The notes beneath the pieces were generated by a model. The model made no database searches. It saw only the letters and a program-made list of their open reading frames with translations, and was not told the DNA's origin. This document shows, in pieces, positions 25,795 to 34,514 of a DNA stretch of 53,681 nucleotides. This stretch comes from an uncultured Uliginosibacterium sp. (GTDB lineage Bacteria; Pseudomonadota; Gammaproteobacteria; Burkholderiales; Rhodocyclaceae), in contig CAMFLH010000004.1 in assembly GCA_945957295.1 (NCBI GenBank), positions 1 to 53,681 on the forward strand, written 5' to 3'. Numbering within the stretch: the stretch's first letter is position 1; the number at the start of each line of letters is the position of its first letter. The position numbers were made by a program, and so were the translations under genes.

Positions 25795-26690
25795 CAGCCG
25801 CCGCGCTCCGGGCGAGGCTTGAACTCGATCACCGAGCGGCCGTCCTCGGTTTTGCGGGGTGCGGCCTTCCATGCGTGGCCGTAGATCACCTCGAAGCTCG
25901 CCGGCAGGCGGCCGTTCTGCCGCAATTGCTCGTAGGCCGCGCGGGCACGCGCCCAACCGCCCTTGCCGGCAAGGCCGCGGGGGCGGGCCGTCGACACGTT
26001 GGTGGCACCGGCGCGGCGCAGGTCGGCAAGCAGGCCGTCGAGATCCGCGTAGGTCAGCGTGATCGTCTCCATGTCCATCACCGGTTCCGAGAAGCCTGCC
26101 TGGACGAGGCAGTCGCCCAGATCGTGCATGTCGATGAAACGGTGCACCCGCTCGCCTGCGCCGGCGGGCATCACGGCGCGCAGTTCCTTCAGGGTGTCCG
26201 GCCCGAGCGTCGAGAACATCACCATGCCGCCGACTTCGAGCACCCGGTGCATCTCGCGGATCGCCGGCATCGGGTCGGCCAGCCAGTTCAGCATCAGGTT
26301 GGACCACACCATCTGCACCGAGGCGCGCGCCAGCGGCAGCGCTTCCACATCGCCGCAGATCAGGCGCGGGTCGGTATCGCGTGCGCCGCCGAGCAGGCGC
26401 TGGAAGAAGCTGCGTTCGCCGCGCGCCATGCGCACCAGTGGGAGTGCGTAGTCGATGCCGATGCGCTCGGCTTGCGGGTAGCGTTCGCCGAGCAGCGCGA
26501 AGTCCGGCCCGATACCGCAGCCGGCGTCGAGCAGGCGCCGCGGTTCGTGGCGGATATAGGTCAGCCGTTCGGCCATGCGCTGCGCGACTTCGCGCGCCAG
26601 GAAACCGGCCTCGTCGGCGTGTGGCGCGCTGCGTGCAAAGTGGCGGCGGGCGGCGAGGCGGTCGAGCGAAAAATCCTGCGGGATCGTCAT
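25794..26690 (-). CDS. bioC: Malonyl-ACP O-methyltransferase BioC
   Basis: The 298-residue SAM-dependent methyltransferase has the class I motifs: LLDAGCGIGPDFALL (motif I), RIGIDYALPLVRMARG, then NLMLNWLADPMPAIREMHRVLEVGGMVMFSTLGPDTLKE. The WxxNxMLNWLxD-type segment and the STLGPDTLKEL block are those of BioC, which methylates malonyl-ACP to start biotin side-chain synthesis. ATG 26690 is 51 codons into a longer open frame and matches the family start (DFSLDRLAARRHFARSA). It is divergent from a LysR gene with only 52 bases between starts. bioB lies about 6 kb away; bioF, bioA and bioD are not in the window. Confidence 0.9.
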   Translation of the reverse strand: MTIPQDFSLDRLAARRHFARSAPHADEAGFLAREVAQRMAERLTYIRHEPRRLLDAGCGIGPDFALLGERYPQAERIGIDYALPLVRMARGERSFFQRLLGGARDTDPRLICGDVEALPLARASVQMVWSNLMLNWLADPMPAIREMHRVLEVGGMVMFSTLGPDTLKELRAVMPAGAGERVHRFIDMHDLGDCLVQAGFSEPVMDMETITLTYADLDGLLADLRRAGATNVSTARPRGLAGKGGWARARAAYEQLRQNGRLPASFEVIYGHAWKAAPRKTEDGRSVIEFKPRPERGG

Positions 26691-26742
26691 GGGGCGGGAT
26701 TCTACCTGTGCCGCGACGGCCGCATCGGGCATGATCCGCGGC

Positions 26743-27612
26743 ATGAAATTCCGCCGCCTGCCGCCGCTAGCCGTGCTGCACACCTTCGAGGTGGCATCGA
26801 GCCTGCTCTCTTTCAAGGATGCCGCTGCGGTGCTGCACCTCACGCCCTCGGCGATCAGCCATCAGATGCGGGCGCTGGAAGCTTTCGTCGGCCAGCCGCT
26901 GTTCCACCGCTACAACCGGCGCCTGGCGCTGACCGATGCGGGCGAGCGCTACCTTGCCGAGGTGCGCGCTGCGCTCGAATCGCTGCGTGACGCGACAGAC
27001 GATTTGCGCCGCGGCGCCGGCGTTGAACGCCTGACGATGTCGGTCGGCACCTTCATCGGCACCGAGTTCGTGCTGCCGCGGCTGGCTGATTTTCAGCGCG
27101 TGCATCCGGAGATCGAACTGCGCGTCGTCGCCGAACAGGCAGAGCGCGATCTGCTGCGTGGCGAGGCGGACATCGCTGTGCGCCTGGCCTACAAGGCACC
27201 CCGTGGCGTGCATGTCGTGCCTCTGGCGTCGGTCGCGGTGCTGCCGGTCACGAGCCCCGCGTTCGATGCGGCGGCGCTGGCGGATGACGCTGCGCTGCTG
27301 CAGATCGCGCAGCTGCCGTCGGCCTGGTCGGCGTGGTTCGACTGGGCGGGCTTGAAGCACGTCGCGCCGCGACGCGGGCCGAGTTTCGACAGCTACGGTT
27401 CCTTGTTGTCGGCCTGCGAGCGTGGTCTCGGCGTGGGGCTGGGGGTCTTGCCGGTGGCGGCCGGATGGCTCGCAACGGGCCGGCTCAAGGCGCTGCATGC
27501 CGAGCCGATGCCGACGCCGTTTTCCTACCTGATGCTGTGCCGCCCAGCGGACGCCGAGCGCCCTGCAATGCGGGCCGTAGCGCAGTGGCTGCAGACCTTG
27601 TTTGCCGCATGA
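26743..27612 (+). CDS. LysR-family transcriptional regulator (GcvA-like)
   Basis: The 289-residue protein has an N-terminal helix-turn-helix (LPPLAVLHTFEVASSLLSFKDAAAVLHLTPSAISHQM, the winged-helix segment of the LysR family). A C-terminal effector domain follows with LRGEADIAVRLAY and GLGVGLGVLPVAAGWL. The LPPL-start and the ISHQMRALEAFVGQPLF pattern are those of the GcvA subgroup. ATG 26743 begins that pattern; an ATG at 26731 is possible. It is divergent from bioC with a 52-base spacer, so control of bioC is one possible role, but LysR proteins here often regulate neighbours downstream as well. Confidence 0.88.
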   Translation: MKFRRLPPLAVLHTFEVASSLLSFKDAAAVLHLTPSAISHQMRALEAFVGQPLFHRYNRRLALTDAGERYLAEVRAALESLRDATDDLRRGAGVERLTMSVGTFIGTEFVLPRLADFQRVHPEIELRVVAEQAERDLLRGEADIAVRLAYKAPRGVHVVPLASVAVLPVTSPAFDAAALADDAALLQIAQLPSAWSAWFDWAGLKHVAPRRGPSFDSYGSLLSACERGLGVGLGVLPVAAGWLATGRLKALHAEPMPTPFSYLMLCRPADAERPAMRAVAQWLQTLFAA

Positions 27613-27644
27613 CTTCAGGCTGACATTGCCTCCCCGAGTCGCCC

Positions 27645-28922
27645 ATGACACCCCAGACTTCCTCGATTGATCCGCGTGCCTTGCTGCGGCAGATGTTTGA
27701 CGCTGCGGTCGCCCGCGCGCAGCCGGCACACTGCGTGCCGCCCCATTTGCCCGAATGCCCACGCGGGCGCCTGATCGTGGTCGGTGCGGGTAAGGCTTCG
27801 GCCGCGATGGCGCAGGCGGTCGAGGCCCATTGGCACGGGCCGCTCGAAGGTTTGGTCGTCACCCGCGCGGGCTACGGCGTGCCCTGCACGCGCATCGAGA
27901 TCGTAGAGGCCGCTCATCCGGTGCCGGACGCCGCCGGCCTGGCTGCGGCCTCGCGCATCCTCGACAAGGTACGCGGCCTCAGCGCGGACGACACCGTGCT
28001 GTGCCTCATCTCCGGCGGCGGTTCCGCGCTGATGCCCCTGCCGCTGAGCGGCGTCACGCTGGCGGACAAGCAGACGATTAGCCGCGCGCTGCTGAAGTCG
28101 GGCGCGAGCATCAGCGAAATTAACTGCGTGCGGCGCCATCTGTCCGCGATCAAGGGGGGGCGCCTGGCGGCCGCATGCCACCCGGCGCGCGTGGTCAGCC
28201 TGTTGATCTCCGACGTACCGGGCGACGACCCGTGTGATATCGCATCAGGTCCGACGGTGGCGGACCCGAGCACGTGCGCCGACGCGCTGACGGTGTTGCA
28301 GCGTTACGCGATCGCGCTGTCCGATGCGGTGCGTGCGGTGCTGGAGTCCGGCCGCGGCGAATCGATCAAGCCGGGCGACCCGCGCCTTGCGCGGGCATCG
28401 GCAACGCTCGTCGCGACACCGCAGCGCGCGCTTGAAGCGGCTGCGGCCGTGGCGCGGGCGGCCGGTGTTACACCGCACATCCTCGGCGACAGCATCGAGG
28501 GCGAAGCGCGCGAGCTGGGCAAGGCGATGGCCGGTATCGCACGCCAGGTGGCGCAGCGGGGCCAGCCGTTCGCGCCGCCGTGCGTGCTGCTGTCGGGCGG
28601 CGAGACGACCGTGACGGTGCGTGGCAAGGGTTGCGGCGGGCGCAACGTCGAATTCCTGCTGTCGCTGGGCCTGGCGCTGGCTGGTGAGCCGCGGGTGTAC
28701 GCGTTGGCGGGGGATACCGATGGCGTGGACGGTATGGTGGACATCGCCGGTGCCATGCTCGCGCCTGACACGCTGCGGCGCGCCCGCGCGCAGGGCCTGC
28801 GGCCGCAGGCGAGTCTCGACGACAACGATGCCCATGCTTTCTTCGGCGCGCTGGGCGATGCGGTGGTGACCGGACCGACGCTGACCAACGTGAATGACTT
28901 GCGCGCGATTCTGATTCTCTGA
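27645..28922 (+). CDS. Glycerate 2-kinase (GckA/TtuD, MOFRL type)
   Basis: The 425-residue protein has both domains of the class II glycerate kinase: the N-terminal part with IVVGAGKASAAMAQAVE, CLISGGGSALM, GASISEINCVRRHLSAIKGG and ISDVPGDDPCDIASGPT, and the C-terminal MOFRL domain with LLSGGETTVTVRGKGCGGRN, ALAGDTDGVDGMVDIAGA and DNDAHAFFGALGD, then TGPTLTNVNDLRAIL. It phosphorylates D-glycerate to 2-phosphoglycerate, linking glyoxylate or tartrate breakdown to glycolysis. No tartronate semialdehyde reductase or other pathway gene is beside it. It begins 32 bases after the LysR stop, so the regulator may control it. Confidence 0.93.
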   Translation: MTPQTSSIDPRALLRQMFDAAVARAQPAHCVPPHLPECPRGRLIVVGAGKASAAMAQAVEAHWHGPLEGLVVTRAGYGVPCTRIEIVEAAHPVPDAAGLAAASRILDKVRGLSADDTVLCLISGGGSALMPLPLSGVTLADKQTISRALLKSGASISEINCVRRHLSAIKGGRLAAACHPARVVSLLISDVPGDDPCDIASGPTVADPSTCADALTVLQRYAIALSDAVRAVLESGRGESIKPGDPRLARASATLVATPQRALEAAAAVARAAGVTPHILGDSIEGEARELGKAMAGIARQVAQRGQPFAPPCVLLSGGETTVTVRGKGCGGRNVEFLLSLGLALAGEPRVYALAGDTDGVDGMVDIAGAMLAPDTLRRARAQGLRPQASLDDNDAHAFFGALGDAVVTGPTLTNVNDLRAILIL

Positions 28923-29031
28923 CCGGGCTTCGCGTGAATTGAACTCATGCGAACGCGCGTTCGATCTCGTTTGTCGCCGGCGCGGGGGGCTACCACACTG
29001 CGGGCATCCCCCCAACAAGCGAGCCACGGCC

Positions 29032-29979
29032 ATGCAGACAGAAGAACGCCGTATCGAAGCGCCCGACGGTCACCCGATCGCGGTAACCCTGTTCCACCCC
29101 GACAGGCCGGCTGGCCTATCGGTGCTGATCGGTAGCGCCACTGGCGCACCCCGCCGCTACTACCGCAACTTCGCCAGCCACCTCGCTGCGCGGGGTTGCA
29201 CCGTGCTGAGCTTCGACTATCGCGGTATCGGCGATTCGATCGACCCGATGCTGCCCGGCAGTGCGCTGCGCTTCCGCGACTGGGGGCTGCAGGATATGCC
29301 GGCCGCGCTGGACCTGCTGCACGAGATCGCCCCCGGGCACCCGATCGTCGCCGGGCACTCGGCCGGCGGGCAGATGCTGGGCTTGTTGCCGAATAACGAT
29401 CGCCTTGCCGCGGCGGTTACGGTTGGCTCGCAACTCGGTCACTGGGGCTACTGGCCAAGCTTCAGCTGGCGTTGGCGGATGCGCGCCATCACCGCGCTGA
29501 GCATGCCGCTCACGGTGCGCAGCTTCGGCCGCTTGCCGGGCATCTTCATGGGCGGCGTGTCGCTGCCCGCTGGCATTGCGCTGGAGTGGGCGCGCTGGTG
29601 TGGTCACCCGCACTACTACCTCGACGAGCGCGGTGCGCCGCACGCGACGACCTTCTCGCAGATGCGCGCGCCGGTGCGCCTGTATGCGATTTCTGACGAC
29701 CATTTCTATGCGCCTGCGAGCGCGGTGGCGGCCTTGCAGCGCCGCTTCACGCCCGGCAGCGCCGAGTTGGTGGTGCGTCAGCCGAAGGACTGGGGGTTGC
29801 GCGAGGTTGGACACTTCGGTTTCTTCCGTACGACGATGCCCCGCTCGGCTTGGGACGAAGTGATCGACTGGTTGGCGGCTGCGGCACAGGTTCGCCTGCC
29901 GGCCGATACCGTGTCCGTGGCGCACGAGCAAGCGGTGCAAGCGCTTGCGTGGCCCGCTGGCGAACTGAACACCGCTTAG
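29032..29979 (+). CDS. Alpha/beta-fold hydrolase
   Basis: The 315-residue protein has a strand-turn GSATGAPRRYYRNFASHLA, then SFDYRGIGDSID, and the nucleophile elbow VAGHSAGGQMLG (GxSxG). A cap region rich in Trp (HWGYWPSFSWRWRMRA) follows, and the late GHFGFFR carries the likely catalytic His. This is the common pattern of YheT-like or serine-aminopeptidase-like hydrolases annotated only by fold; the substrate is unknown. ATG 29032 is chosen because the family start (EERRIEAPDGHPIAVTLFHP) follows directly. It is 110 bases downstream of the glycerate kinase gene. Confidence 0.85.
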   Translation: MQTEERRIEAPDGHPIAVTLFHPDRPAGLSVLIGSATGAPRRYYRNFASHLAARGCTVLSFDYRGIGDSIDPMLPGSALRFRDWGLQDMPAALDLLHEIAPGHPIVAGHSAGGQMLGLLPNNDRLAAAVTVGSQLGHWGYWPSFSWRWRMRAITALSMPLTVRSFGRLPGIFMGGVSLPAGIALEWARWCGHPHYYLDERGAPHATTFSQMRAPVRLYAISDDHFYAPASAVAALQRRFTPGSAELVVRQPKDWGLREVGHFGFFRTTMPRSAWDEVIDWLAAAAQVRLPADTVSVAHEQAVQALAWPAGELNTA

Positions 29980-30009
29980 CGCTGTAACGGGCACAGGAGG
30001 TGGTGCGCA

Positions 30010-30024
30010 GGCCAAGGCTTGGCC
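30010..30024. repeat. Short perfect palindrome upstream of the diguanylate cyclase gene
   Basis: GGCCAAG and CTTGGCC form a palindrome around one central base. It is the only clear dyad in the 179-base gap 29980-30158, where no gene was seen. It may be an operator; chance is also possible. Confidence 0.3.
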
Positions 30025-30158
30025 GCTGCGCCGCTTGTCGGCGATGAGGACGCTGGACGACGGGCGAGGATCACGGCACCCTGCGGGCTCAAGCGTGCAG
30101 CTTGCGCTGCCGATAACCCGCATTCCCTTGACGCACGCGAACCCAGCCTTCTTACTTG

Positions 30159-32165
30159 ATGCCATTGCCTCCGGCCGTCTTCCGAACCTTGTCGCGCCTG
30201 GGGCTGCCGCTGCTCGCTGCGCTGCTGTCGGCGAATGTGCTGGCAGGCATTGCTGACGACATCAACGAAATCGAACGCGCCCACGGTGCGGACTCCGACG
30301 TCGTGATCAGCAATATCGCCGGCATGGAGAGCGCTGCACGCAAATCAGGCGGTGCCGATCTCCGCGTCTTTCTCGCCGCCTGGGGTTACGCGCATGCGAT
30401 GACGGGCGGCCGTGCCGTGGCCGAAGCCGCCGCGAGCGAGCTGGAAGACCTGGGCGTACGCAGCAAGGACAAGGAAACGCTTGCCGCCGCCTACGCGCTG
30501 CGCGCCAACATCCTGGAGCTGCAGGGGCGCTCACGCATCGCGCGCGACTGGGTGGCGAAGGCGATGCCGCTGGCGCTGCAGTCGTCTGATCTGTCGCTGC
30601 GCTACTGGGTTGCCACTACCGCTGGCTTCAGCGCCTATGAATCCGGCGCGCTGGAAGAGGCGCTGGCGATGTTCCAGTCCGCCCTGAGTGCGGCGGAGGA
30701 AACGAAGGACGACCGGCGTCTGGCGCAGACCCACATCAACATGGTGTCTCTGCTGCTGACGCTGAAGGACGCGGCCGGCGCGATGCAGCACGCCGAGGCT
30801 GCCTTCCGCTTCGCGCAGGCAGGCAAACAGCACGGCCTTGCGGCGCAGGCCAAGGCGCTGGAGGCGGTGGCGGCTGAAGCGCTGGGCGACACCGAGCGTC
30901 AGCGCCAGGCGACCGAAGCCTCGATCGCGCTGTCGAAGGATGTCGGCGGGCCGGCGGCACAGCTGGGGGTGCTGCTGAACCTGTCGGACCTGAATTTGCG
31001 CGCGCATAACTTCGGCGCCGCGCGTGCGCAGGCCGACCAGGCGCTGACCCTCGCGCGTTCTTTGAACGACGAACCGGGCCAGGCGACCGCCGAGCTGAAC
31101 CTTGGCTTTGCACTGATCGGGCTTGGCAAGATCGCGGACGGGCGCCGTATCGCGGAGCACGGTGTCGCGTATTACCGCAAGATCGATTCGAAGAGCGATG
31201 TGCTCGCGACGCTGAATCAGTACGGCGAGATCCTTGAGCGGGCGGGGGACGCCGGGCATGCGCTCAAAGTGGTGCGTGAGGCCCAGGCGATCGAAGACGA
31301 AATGCTGCGCGGCGATCGCCAACGCACCGTGGTCGAGATGCAGCAGCGCTACGAAGCGGAAAAGCGCAGCAAGGAAATCGAGCTGCTCAACCGCGACAAC
31401 GCGTTGAAAACTGCCGAGCTGGGCCGCCAGCAGATGGCGCGCCGTTCGTCATGGTTGCTCGCCGTGGTGCTCGCACTGGCGTCGATCATTGCGATCCTGC
31501 TCTACGGACGCGTGCGGCGCGCGAATCAGCTGCTCGCCGCGAAGAATGCCGACCTCGAATTCATGAGCAAGCACGATCCCTTGACTGGCCTGTTCAACCG
31601 ACGCCACTTCACCGGCCTGCTTGAAGCGATGCCACCCGAACTGCCGCATCGGCGCGAGGAGGATGCAGACGATCTGGTGCGCGCGGTATTCCTGCTCGAC
31701 ATCGACCATTTCAAGCAGATCAACGACAACCACGGGCATCGCGACGGCGACGCGGTGCTGGTCGAAGTCGCGCGCCGCCTGCGCGAAACGCTGCGCGACA
31801 GCGAAACGGTGGTTCGCTGGGGCGGCGAGGAATTCCTCGTGCTGGCGCCTGCGATCCGCCGTGCGCATCTCGACGAGCTGGCGACCCGCTTGTTGCACAC
31901 CGTCGGCGCTGCCGCGATCGCGACCTACGGCCCTGCGCTGCGCGTCACGACCAGCATCGGCTATTCACCGCTCGAACTGCCGGGTGACCCGAGCGTGCCC
32001 GACTGGGAACGCGCACTGCATCGTGCCGACCTCGCGCTGTTCCTCGCCAAGCGGCGCGGGCGTAATCAGGCGATCGGGGTTTGCAGCTTCGGCCACGCTG
32101 AGGCGATCGAGCGCAACGACGATGCCGCGCTGCCGCCCTCGATTCCGGGGCCGGCGGTGGCCTGA
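30159..32165 (+). CDS. TPR-repeat, membrane-anchored diguanylate cyclase (GGDEF)
   Basis: The 668-residue protein has a signal sequence (FRTLSRLGLPLLAALLSANVLA), a periplasmic sensor of several TPR-like helical pairs (about residues 30-370), a coiled coil (VEMQQRYEAEKRSKEIELLN), a transmembrane helix (SSWLLAVVLALASIIAILLYG) and a cytoplasmic GGDEF domain starting HDPLTGLFNRRHF. The active-site signature is GGEEF (in VRWGGEEFLVLAP), so cyclic-di-GMP synthesis from GTP is expected. The product-inhibition I-site, normally RxxD five residues before the signature, reads RDSE, so feedback control may be weak. It has the 7-TPR-histidine-kinase-like sensor architecture. ATG 30159 follows an in-frame TTG. 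Confidence 0.9.
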   Translation: MPLPPAVFRTLSRLGLPLLAALLSANVLAGIADDINEIERAHGADSDVVISNIAGMESAARKSGGADLRVFLAAWGYAHAMTGGRAVAEAAASELEDLGVRSKDKETLAAAYALRANILELQGRSRIARDWVAKAMPLALQSSDLSLRYWVATTAGFSAYESGALEEALAMFQSALSAAEETKDDRRLAQTHINMVSLLLTLKDAAGAMQHAEAAFRFAQAGKQHGLAAQAKALEAVAAEALGDTERQRQATEASIALSKDVGGPAAQLGVLLNLSDLNLRAHNFGAARAQADQALTLARSLNDEPGQATAELNLGFALIGLGKIADGRRIAEHGVAYYRKIDSKSDVLATLNQYGEILERAGDAGHALKVVREAQAIEDEMLRGDRQRTVVEMQQRYEAEKRSKEIELLNRDNALKTAELGRQQMARRSSWLLAVVLALASIIAILLYGRVRRANQLLAAKNADLEFMSKHDPLTGLFNRRHFTGLLEAMPPELPHRREEDADDLVRAVFLLDIDHFKQINDNHGHRDGDAVLVEVARRLRETLRDSETVVRWGGEEFLVLAPAIRRAHLDELATRLLHTVGAAAIATYGPALRVTTSIGYSPLELPGDPSVPDWERALHRADLALFLAKRRGRNQAIGVCSFGHAEAIERNDDAALPPSIPGPAVA

Positions 32166-32179
32166 GCGCAGCGCCGCTG

Positions 32180-32734
32180 ATGTTGCGCGAGGCCTGGCAA
32201 GCGTTTGTGGCGTGGTTGGCCGACCACACATGGGCGCAACTTTTCCTGCGCCTCCTGCTGGCGGGTTTGATTGCATGGCCGCTGGTGCGATGGCAGGGGC
32301 TGGTCGGCCTTGTGCTGGCTTTGGTACCCATGGCAGCGCTGATTGCGGTGCCACTCACGCTTACTGGCTTCGATCTGTTGCGCTGGCTGCGAAAAGGCCA
32401 CCTCAAGCGCTGGAACGGGCGTTGGTACGCCTTTCACGGTATCCAGATCCGTATCTTCGAACTGCCGGACCACACCTGGCTGTGCGCCGAGGATGTGTTG
32501 CGCGCGCTGGGTGAACCGGTGGATGGCGTGGTGCACGAACGCTTCCGCAATCAGTTCGGCGCGCTTGGCTATCGCGAGCCACCGAGCGAGGTGCTGGTGT
32601 GTTTTTCGGAGGCGGCGTTGCGGCGCTACCTGTCGCTGCGCAGCGATGCGCGTTCGCGCGAATTCGCACGCTGGCTGGAGCGTGACGTGCTGTTCGCCCA
32701 TGAAAAACGGCGCCGTGAGGCGCCGTTCTCGTGA
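32180..32734 (+). CDS. Two-span membrane protein with a BRO-N-like C-terminal domain
   Basis: The 184-residue protein has two hydrophobic helices (AQLFLRLLLAGLIAWPLVRW and LVGLVLALVPMAALIAVPLT). Residues about 80-180 look like a BRO-N domain: AFHGIQIRIFELPDHTWLCAEDVLRALGEP, then CFSEAALRRYLSLRSDARSREFARWLERDVL, which parallels the strand-turn-helix and the SGLY-LIL-RS--PEAK-F--WV--EVLP pattern of phage and virus BRO proteins. BRO-N domains bind DNA, so a membrane-tethered copy is unusual. The similarity is by eye. It starts 14 bases after the cyclase gene and probably shares its transcript. Its 3' end holds the bioB terminator on the other strand. Confidence 0.6.
   Translation: MLREAWQAFVAWLADHTWAQLFLRLLLAGLIAWPLVRWQGLVGLVLALVPMAALIAVPLTLTGFDLLRWLRKGHLKRWNGRWYAFHGIQIRIFELPDHTWLCAEDVLRALGEPVDGVVHERFRNQFGALGYREPPSEVLVCFSEAALRRYLSLRSDARSREFARWLERDVLFAHEKRRREAPFS
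32703..32727 (-). terminator. bioB terminator inside the 3' end of the opposing gene
   Basis: AACGGCGCC (32706-32714) and GGCGCCGTT (32719-32727) form a 9-bp stem with loop GTGA. On the minus strand it is followed by TTTTT (32707-32703 region), the right side for bioB. The sequence also encodes the C-terminal residues of the BRO-N-like protein. Confidence 0.8.
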
Positions 32735-32749
32735 TCGGCTTGCGGCCGC

Positions 32750-33739
32750 TTACACCGACTTCATGCCAAGGCGTTCCAGCAGCGTGCGGTCGCCTTCCAC
32801 GTCCGGGTTGCCGGTGGTCAGCAGCTTGTCGCCGTAGAAAATCGAATTGGCGCCGGCCATGAAGGCGAGCGCCTGGCCTTCGTCGGTCATCTCGCGGCGG
32901 CCGGCCGACAGGCGCACATAGCTCTTCGGCATCGTGATGCGTGCGGCGGCGATCGTGCGGATGAACTCGAACGGGTCGATCTTCGGCTGATCGCCCAGCG
33001 GCGTGCCTTCGACCGCGACGAGGCTGTTGATTGGCACCGATTCGGGCGGCGGCTCCATGTTCGCGAGCTGCGCAATCATCGCAGCGCGGCCGCGGCGCGA
33101 TTCGCCCATGCCGACGATACCGCCGGAACAGACGTTGATGCCGGCGTCGCGTACCTTGTCGATCGTGTCGAAACGATCGGCTTGCGAATGCGTGCCGATG
33201 ACCTTGCCGTAAAACTCCGGCGCGGTATCGATGTTGTGGTTGTAGTAGTCGAGGCCGGCGTCCTTCAGTTTCTCCGCCTGACCGTCGCGCAGCATGCCCA
33301 GCGTGACGCAGGTTTCCAGCCCCAGCGCCTTGACCTGCTTGACCATCTCGATCACCGGCTCCAGGTCGCGGTCCTTCGGGCCGCGCCAGGCTGCGCCCAT
33401 GCAGAAGCGGCTCGCGCCGTTGGCTTTGGCGAGCTTGGCCTTCTCGACCACCTCGGCGACCTTCATCAGCTCTTCGCTCTCGACACCTGTGTGGTAACGC
33501 TTGGCCTGCGAGCAGTAGCCGCAGTCCTCCGAGCAGCCGCCGGTCTTGATCGACAGCAGCGTAGAGCGCTGTACGGCATTCGGATCGAAATGCTCGCGAT
33601 GCACCTGGGCGGCACGGAAAACGAGTTCCATGAAGGGCAGATCGAACAGGGCCTGGACCTCGGCAGTGCTCCAGCGTTGGGCCGCCTTGGGCGCCGGCGC
33701 CGTGGTGACTGATTCGGTGACAGTTGCGGACAAGCTCAT
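32750..33739 (-). CDS. bioB: Biotin synthase
   Basis: The 329-residue radical-SAM enzyme has the [4Fe-4S] CxxxCxxC motif [12 protein letters not shown] (Cys 69, 73, 76), the [12 protein letters not shown] segment and further Cys ([16 protein letters not shown]) that with an Arg near the C-terminus ([10 protein letters not shown]) hold the [2Fe-2S] cluster sulfur donor. It converts dethiobiotin to biotin. ATG 33739 has GGAAG upstream; the longer open frame to 33913 overlaps comF's leader and lacks family similarity. It is divergent from comF. The first 20 residues are a variable extension common in betaproteobacteria. Confidence 0.97.
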   Translation of the reverse strand: MSLSATVTESVTTAPAPKAAQRWSTAEVQALFDLPFMELVFRAAQVHREHFDPNAVQRSTLLSIKTGGCSEDCGYCSQAKRYHTGVESEELMKVAEVVEKAKLAKANGASRFCMGAAWRGPKDRDLEPVIEMVKQVKALGLETCVTLGMLRDGQAEKLKDAGLDYYNHNIDTAPEFYGKVIGTHSQADRFDTIDKVRDAGINVCSGGIVGMGESRRGRAAMIAQLANMEPPPESVPINSLVAVEGTPLGDQPKIDPFEFIRTIAAARITMPKSYVRLSAGRREMTDEGQALAFMAGANSIFYGDKLLTTGNPDVEGDRTLLERLGMKSV

Positions 33740-33797
33740 AGGGATGCTTCCTGCTGCGGTGTGACAATCACCGAATGGTCGGTGAAAGGCGAGAGCT

Positions 33798-34514
33798 GTG
33801 TCAAACGTGATTGTCGCGCTGCAGCAAGCATGGAACCGGGTTGGAGGCCGCCTGATGCCGCAGGCGTGCTTCGTTTGCGCAGCACCGGCGGCGGATCGGG
33901 TGCTGTGCGCCACTTGCAGCGCGGCACTACCGGCAGTCGCCAGCGAGTGCTGCCCGCGTTGCGCGATCGATTGTCCGGGGGGCGCGGTCTGTGGGCGTTG
34001 CTTGATCCATCCGCCGCGTTTCGATGCGACACGGGCGGTGTTCCGTTACGCCTTCCCGGTTAGCGAGCTGGTGCAGGCGTACAAGTTTCAGGCGCGTTTT
34101 GGCGTTGGGCGCTATTTCGCTGAACGATTGCTTGCTGCGGCCGCCGGCCTGCAGGTGGATGCGGTGATCCCCGCGCCGCTGCATCCGCATCGCTTGGCTT
34201 CACGCGGTTTCAACCAGTCGTTGTTACTGGCGGAGCCGGTGGCGCGAGCGCTCGGCGCACCGCTCTTGCGCGACGCGGTGCGCAAAGTGCGGAGGGTGGC
34301 GCCGCAGGCCGGTCTGACGCTGGAGGAGCGTCAGCGCAATTTGCGGGGTGCCTTTGCCGCACAGCGTCGCTTTGACGGCATGCGCGTGCTGGTGATCGAC
34401 GATGTGATGACGAGCGGTACGACGCTCGATGAACTGGCCGGCGCTTTAAAGCTGGCCGGAGCGGCACGCGTCGAGGCCCTGGTTGTCGCGCGGACCCCTG
34501 CAGGCACTAACTGA
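33798..34514 (+). CDS. comF: ComF-family phosphoribosyltransferase
   Basis: The 238-residue protein has an N-terminal zinc-ribbon (CFVC, CATC, CCPRC and CGRC pairs), then a phosphoribosyltransferase-like domain ending in the PRPP loop [17 protein letters not shown]. ComF proteins take part in natural transformation in several bacteria and bind ssDNA-processing partners; a role in DNA uptake here is by family only. GTG 33798 begins the ribbon region; the start is not certain. It is divergent from bioB by 58 bases and overlaps the opposing GGDEF-EAL gene by eight bases at the stops. Confidence 0.9.
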   Translation: MSNVIVALQQAWNRVGGRLMPQACFVCAAPAADRVLCATCSAALPAVASECCPRCAIDCPGGAVCGRCLIHPPRFDATRAVFRYAFPVSELVQAYKFQARFGVGRYFAERLLAAAAGLQVDAVIPAPLHPHRLASRGFNQSLLLAEPVARALGAPLLRDAVRKVRRVAPQAGLTLEERQRNLRGAFAAQRRFDGMRVLVIDDVMTSGTTLDELAGALKLAGAARVEALVVARTPAGTN

